A stretch of DNA of 64,000 bases from an uncultured Tenacibaculum sp. GTDB lineage: Bacteria; Bacteroidota; Bacteroidia; Flavobacteriales; Flavobacteriaceae. Below, piece by piece: positions 59,153 to 64,000 of this stretch. The notes under the pieces are model-generated. The model did no database searches. It was not told where the DNA came from and saw only the letters and a program-made list of their open reading frames with translations. Position 1 is the stretch's first letter; every line of letters begins with the position of its first letter. The translations under genes were made by a program, and so were the position numbers. The DNA lies in contig NZ_CANMLT010000002.1 of assembly GCF_947498805.1 (NCBI RefSeq), positions 186,001-250,000 on the forward strand. The letters are read 5' to 3'.

Positions 59153-60832
59153 ATGGAATATAACAGAAGAAAATTCATTTCCTTTTTAGGAAAAGCAAGC
59201 GTAGGAATTTTAACTATTCCTCCTTTTTTAACAAGCTGTGGAAGTACTACTACTCCACTTATTTCAGATAACATTTCAAAAAAAGCTTTAGAACGATTAA
59301 GAAAAGTTACGTTAAAGAATTTGATTCCTTCAAACAAAGATGATTTAATTCTTACAGAAGGCTTAGACTATCATGTAATTTTAAAATGGGGAGATCAAAT
59401 TAGTGATACAGATACTTTTGGTTTTAATAATGATTTTACCTGCTTTATTCCTTTAGATGATAGCAATCCTAAAGACGGTTTGTTATGGGTAAATCATGAA
59501 TATGTAAATCCGTTATTTGTTTCTGATTTTGATTATCGAACCTATAAAAATCCTTTAGAACATAGAACTATTGAGCAAGTAGATAAAGAAATGTATAATG
59601 TTGGAGGAACTATTGTACGAATTAGAGAGGTAAATGGTAGATGGGAAATTGTAAAGAATGATCCTTATAATAGACGGATTACTGCCCAAACTCCAATCCG
59701 ACTCAATTGGGATACTCCAATTAAAGGTAAGAACATTGCTATAGGAACTAATAGTAATTGTTCTGGAGGTATTACACCTTGGAAAACCTTTTTAACCTGC
59801 GAAGAGAATTATGACAATCAATTCGGAGAAACGGTTTATAATAAAAATAACGAACCTATACACAAACCTAGTAATTATCATTGGGAGCATTTTTACAATT
59901 ATCCTCCAGAACATTATGGTTGGGTAGTAGAAATAGATCCAAAAGATGGAAGCGCCCAAAAACATATTGCTTTAGGAAGGTTTGCTCATGAATGCTGTAC
60001 TTTATATGAATTAGAAGACAAACGTGTTGTTGCTTATACAGGAGATGATAGAAATAGTGAACATTTGTACAAATTTATTTCTTCTAAACCACAATCATTA
60101 AAAGAAGGTACCTTATATGTAGCGGATACAATTAATGGAAAATGGTTAAGCCTAGACTGGAAAACACAACCTATTTTACAGAAACACTTTATAAATCAAA
60201 CAGAAGTACTTATAAGAGCTAGAGAAGCATCTAAATTACTTGGTGCTACTGAATTGAATCGTCCTGAAGACATTGAAATTGATCCTATTACGGGTAATAT
60301 TTTGGTAACCTTAACCAATAATAAACCCAAAAAAGATTATCATGGATCTATTTTAAAAATTGAAGAAGAGAACGGTCAATTTGACGCTTTAACTTTTAAA
60401 GCTTCTACTTATTTAGCAGGTGGTGAAGAGAACGGATTTTCTTGCCCAGATAATTTAGCTTTTGATTTATCTGGAAACCTTTGGATGACGTCAGATATGT
60501 CTGGAAGTTCTATGAACAATCCTAACAAACCTTATATACCTTTTAAAAACAATAGTTTGTTCGTGATACCAAGATATGGAAAGGATGCTGGAAAAGTAAT
60601 TCGAGTAGCTTCTGCACCTACAGATGCTGAGCTTACTGGCCCTTGGTTTTCTCCAGATGGAAAAACTTTATTCCTTAGTGTTCAACACCCAGGAGAACAA
60701 ACCAGTGACCTAAAAAATCCTACCAGCTCTTGGCCCTTTGATACCGATGGAATTCCAAAATCTGCCGTTGTAGCTGTACAAGGAGATTTAATTGAAAAAC
60801 TAAATAATATGAGTAAATTAGCATCGTTATAA
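59153..60832 (+). CDS. PhoX-like (DUF839) phosphatase, Tat/lipoprotein signal
   Basis: NRRKFISFLGKASVGILTIPPFLTSCG signal; HEYVNP, CEENYDNQFG, RFAHECCTLYE, GDDRNSEHLYKF, NRPEDIEIDP; ATG at 59153 preferred over 59123. Confidence 0.88.
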   Translation: MEYNRRKFISFLGKASVGILTIPPFLTSCGSTTTPLISDNISKKALERLRKVTLKNLIPSNKDDLILTEGLDYHVILKWGDQISDTDTFGFNNDFTCFIPLDDSNPKDGLLWVNHEYVNPLFVSDFDYRTYKNPLEHRTIEQVDKEMYNVGGTIVRIREVNGRWEIVKNDPYNRRITAQTPIRLNWDTPIKGKNIAIGTNSNCSGGITPWKTFLTCEENYDNQFGETVYNKNNEPIHKPSNYHWEHFYNYPPEHYGWVVEIDPKDGSAQKHIALGRFAHECCTLYELEDKRVVAYTGDDRNSEHLYKFISSKPQSLKEGTLYVADTINGKWLSLDWKTQPILQKHFINQTEVLIRAREASKLLGATELNRPEDIEIDPITGNILVTLTNNKPKKDYHGSILKIEEENGQFDALTFKASTYLAGGEENGFSCPDNLAFDLSGNLWMTSDMSGSSMNNPNKPYIPFKNNSLFVIPRYGKDAGKVIRVASAPTDAELTGPWFSPDGKTLFLSVQHPGEQTSDLKNPTSSWPFDTDGIPKSAVVAVQGDLIEKLNNMSKLASL

Positions 60833-60853
60833 CCAAATACTTAAAAAAATTAG

Positions 60854-61600
60854 ATGAAATTTTCATACGTACTTTGCTTATTGCTGGCAGTAGTTTCTTG
60901 TAAAAAAGCACCAAATCAACTTGAAAAAATAACAGCCAAAACAATCACTATAGATAGTACCTTGGCTTCATCTAATAAAATAGATAGTGTTATTACTCCT
61001 TATAAAGAAAAACTAGAAGTAGAAATGCAAGAAATATTGACATATGCTCCAAAAGATTTTCTTAAAAATGAAGTACCAGGACAAAGTTCTTTAGGGAATT
61101 TAATGGCAGATATATGCTTTGACTTAACCAATCCTCTCTATAAAGAGAAAACAGGTAACTCTATTGATTTTGTACTTTTTAATCATGGAGGCATACGAGC
61201 TACTATTCCACGAGGAAAAGTTACAGTAGAACGAGCATTTAAATTGATGCCCTTTGAAAATGAATTTGTAGTTGTAACACTTACAGGTGAAAAAATAAAC
61301 GAACTAGTTCAATTTTTTATTGACCATAAAAGAGCACATCCTCTTTCTAAGAATGTAGAGTTACAAATTACTGGTAAACAGTATACCTTAAAAATTAATG
61401 GTGAAGATTTTGATAAAAACAAATCTTACAACGTACTTACTTCCGACTATTTACAGACTGGAGGAGATAATATGTTGTTTTTCAAAAACCCTAAAGAATT
61501 GGTTAAGTTAGACTATAAAATTAGAGATGCACTAATTGATCATTTAAAAAAAACAGATACTCTACAAGCAAGCGTTGATAACCGTGTAATTATTAAGTAA
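60854..61600 (+). CDS. 5'-nucleotidase C-terminal domain protein (stand-alone, lipoprotein)
   Basis: GNLMADICFD, NHGGIRATIPRGKVT, LTSDYLQTGGDNM; lipobox VVSCKK. Confidence 0.9.
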   Translation: MKFSYVLCLLLAVVSCKKAPNQLEKITAKTITIDSTLASSNKIDSVITPYKEKLEVEMQEILTYAPKDFLKNEVPGQSSLGNLMADICFDLTNPLYKEKTGNSIDFVLFNHGGIRATIPRGKVTVERAFKLMPFENEFVVVTLTGEKINELVQFFIDHKRAHPLSKNVELQITGKQYTLKINGEDFDKNKSYNVLTSDYLQTGGDNMLFFKNPKELVKLDYKIRDALIDHLKKTDTLQASVDNRVIIK

Positions 61601-62511
61601 TGAAAAGAAGAAATTTTATAAAGCAAATTGGTGGCGCCTCTGTGTTAGTGGCAGCAGGACTAACATTACCTTCATTCATTGGAAATAACCGACGTCATAT
61701 TACCATATTACACACCAATGATACACATAGTCATATTGAACCTTTTGATGAAAACCACAATAGATACGCTAATAAAGGTGGTGTAGCTAGACGTGCTTCT
61801 TTAATAGACCAAATTAGAAGAGAAAATCCAAATACATTATTGCTTGATGCCGGTGATATTTTCCAAGGTACCCCCTATTTCAATTTTTTTGGAGGAGCAT
61901 TGGAGTTTAAATTAATGAGCATGCTAAAATATGATGTAGCCACTATTGGAAATCATGATTTTGACAACTCTATTGATGGCCTATACAAACAACTACCTAA
62001 TGCCAAATTTGATTTTGTTTCTGCAAACTACGATTTCAAAAATACAGTACTTGATACCCACGTTAAACCATATAAAATTATAGTTAAAGATGGTGTTAAA
62101 ATTGGAATTTTTGGCTTAGGAGTAGAACTTGAAGGCTTGGTAAGTAAAAAGATGTATAAAGAAACTGCATACCTAGACCCTATAGAAATTACTCAAGATA
62201 TTACTACCGAGTTAAAAGATACACAAAAGTGCGATTTAATTATATGTTTATCTCATTTAGGATATTATTATAAGAACAATCCTGATAAAATTTCTGATTT
62301 AAATTTAGCGAAAGCAACAAAAAACATTGACCTAATTATAGGAGGACATACACATACTTTTTTACCAAAACCCACTATTGTAAAAAATATTGAAGGAAAA
62401 AATATGCTAGTTAATCAAGTAGGAGCTTACGGAGTTAACATTGGTAGAGTAGATTTTTATTTTGATAATTTAAACAATAAATCTTCTTCTGGTACTACCA
62501 TTTTAGTTTAA
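61600..62511 (+). CDS. 5'-nucleotidase N-terminal metallophosphatase domain protein (stand-alone, Tat-like signal)
   Basis: KRRNFIKQIGGA; ITILHTNDTHSHIEPF, DAGDIFQGTPYFN, IGNHDFDN, GGHTHTF. Confidence 0.92.
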   Translation: MKRRNFIKQIGGASVLVAAGLTLPSFIGNNRRHITILHTNDTHSHIEPFDENHNRYANKGGVARRASLIDQIRRENPNTLLLDAGDIFQGTPYFNFFGGALEFKLMSMLKYDVATIGNHDFDNSIDGLYKQLPNAKFDFVSANYDFKNTVLDTHVKPYKIIVKDGVKIGIFGLGVELEGLVSKKMYKETAYLDPIEITQDITTELKDTQKCDLIICLSHLGYYYKNNPDKISDLNLAKATKNIDLIIGGHTHTFLPKPTIVKNIEGKNMLVNQVGAYGVNIGRVDFYFDNLNNKSSSGTTILV

Positions 62512-62927
62512 GCATACAATTTAAAAAATTGACAATGACCTTAACTTATTGCAAAAATTGCAAATGCTACTGTTATTAAAATTATTGGAAAAACGAAACC
62601 TGTATAAAAAAGAAGCACAGGTTACAAGAACCTGCACTAGGATTAATTCGCTCAGCCCCCCAGGACTAAAACTAATTGCTCTAAAATTACATAAAATATT
62701 GGAAATGAGCAAACAAAATATTCTGCAAAAATCGCAAACCAAAACGATAAAACACTTTGAGTCAAACGATTAGCATCATTTATTTTGTCAAAGAAATTTT
62801 AAAACACATTAAACAGTTCGCATTTTAACTTCTTAAAACGACTAATTACTTGTTATCAATAAGTTACCTTCTTTACATTGTCTTTAACATAAATGTTTCA
62901 TGCAATAGTATTTTCTTAAATATCACT

Positions 62928-64000
62928 CTAAATCTTCACAAGTTTATGAGCCGCATTTAAAAGTGTATCATCTGTCTTCGCAAAACAAAATCGTAGCATT
63001 TTTTTATCTATTGCGTCTTTATAAAAAACAGATATAGGAATTGCTGCGACTCCATGGTTTTTAATCAATTCCTTAGCAAACTCCACATCATTTTTATCAC
63101 TTATTTCTGAATAATTAACTACTTGAAAGTAGGTTCCTTCTGAAGGTAATATCTCAAATCGACTCTTCTTGATAGCTTCTTGAAATAATGATCTCTTTTT
63201 AGCATACATTGTTGAAATCTCATTAAAATCTACAATATCAAGATATTCAGCAATTATATGTTGTGCTGTACTATTCACACTAAATACCAAAAACTGATGA
63301 ATTTTTTTGATCTCTTTCATCAAAGGCTCAGGTGCTATTAAATAACCTACTTTCCAACCTGTTACATGCAACGATTTTCCAAAAGATGAAGCTATAATAG
63401 CTCTATTCAGGAGCTTAGGGCGTGTATTTATAGAAATATGCGCGTGTTTAAATGAAATGTACTCATATACTTCATCACTTAATAACAATACATGCGTATG
63501 TTTTTCTAAAAGAGTTTCTAAAGCTTCAAAATCTTGTTCATCCCATACTTTACCCGTTGGATTATGCGGATTATTAATAATTATTAATTTAGTTTTAGCA
63601 GTAATAGCATCTTCTACCCTATTAAAATTAGGAGAATAATCATCATTTAAAGAAATTCGAATTGGCTTCCCTCCTGCTACCAGAACTGACGGTTCATAAC
63701 TATCATAACTAGGATCTAAAATAATTACTTCATCTCCCATGTTTACTAGCGCATTGATAGCCGTATAAATTCCTTGAGTCGCTCCAGAAGTGACTAATAA
63801 CTCATTGTTAGTATTTATGATTCTATCATAATTTTTCTTTGTAAGTAAAGCTATTTTTTCTAATAAAGAAGGTAAACCAGTCATAGGTGTATACTGGTGA
63901 ATGTTTTCTGTTAATAATCGTTCAGAAATTTCAAGTAAACGCTTGTCAACTGGAAAATTCGGAAAGCCTTGAGATAAATTAATCGCATTGTGCTCATTGG
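62928..64000 (-). CDS. PLP-dependent aminotransferase class I/II (methionine aminotransferase-like), 5' end truncated by window
   Basis: Reading frame continues upstream of the called Met to the window edge (NEHNAINLSQGFPNFPVD...HQYTPMTGLPSLL); NNPHNPTGKVW, SFGKSLHVTGWKVGY. Confidence 0.93.
   Translation of the reverse strand, partial: NEHNAINLSQGFPNFPVDKRLLEISERLLTENIHQYTPMTGLPSLLEKIALLTKKNYDRIINTNNELLVTSGATQGIYTAINALVNMGDEVIILDPSYDSYEPSVLVAGGKPIRISLNDDYSPNFNRVEDAITAKTKLIIINNPHNPTGKVWDEQDFEALETLLEKHTHVLLLSDEVYEYISFKHAHISINTRPKLLNRAIIASSFGKSLHVTGWKVGYLIAPEPLMKEIKKIHQFLVFSVNSTAQHIIAEYLDIVDFNEISTMYAKKRSLFQEAIKKSRFEILPSEGTYFQVVNYSEISDKNDVEFAKELIKNHGVAAIPISVFYKDAIDKKMLRFCFAKTDDTLLNAAHKLVKI

Noticed and set aside
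62521-62773. Overlapping ORFs on both strands after the nucleotidase operon, with CAGGTT-acaag-AACCTG dyad
   Set aside because: Neither translation is convincing; could be a decayed gene or 3' UTR, but the sequence alone does not support a feature.
1-64000. CRISPR arrays, tRNA or rRNA genes, IS elements/transposases
   Set aside because: No regularly spaced repeats, no cloverleaf with GGTTCGANTCC, no rRNA-like stretch and no transposase/integrase ORF was recognised by eye; a tRNAscan/ISfinder run would be decisive.

Overview
AT-rich Bacteroidetes (Flavobacteriia-like) chromosomal window. The main content is housekeeping and accessory metabolism: RmuC, a beta-lactamase-like/esterase cluster, two LytS/LytTR sensor-regulator pairs, a CusA/CusB/TolC-type copper efflux operon, a SusC/SusD locus linked to peptide and D-amino-acid enzymes with a divergent MocR-type regulator, an FAD amine oxidase + ThDP decarboxylase operon, and a metal-related TonB/MerC region with a linked phosphatase operon. 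The most notable element is at about 14.7-18.1 kb (minus strand). Two overlapping reverse transcriptase genes (427 aa and 656 aa, both YVDD) are followed immediately, 6 nt after the second stop codon, by a roughly 126-nt non-coding element (14720-14845). That element can fold into a closed multibranch RNA with an exposed ACACAC tract. The whole architecture fits a DRT3-type (UG3+UG8) antiphage RT system with its template ncRNA. A PDDEXK-like protein, a small XRE regulator and a small ORF lie next to it. Other notable signals: ATACCA direct repeats at the MocR gene; three copies of a GCAACTAnGTTGC palindrome placed at -7-like promoter elements of two operons; a beta-lactamase-fold protein whose SxxK motif has become AxxM; and a lipoprotein-type glutamate racemase. 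All calls come from reading the sequence and ORF translations; no database searches or folding programs were run.
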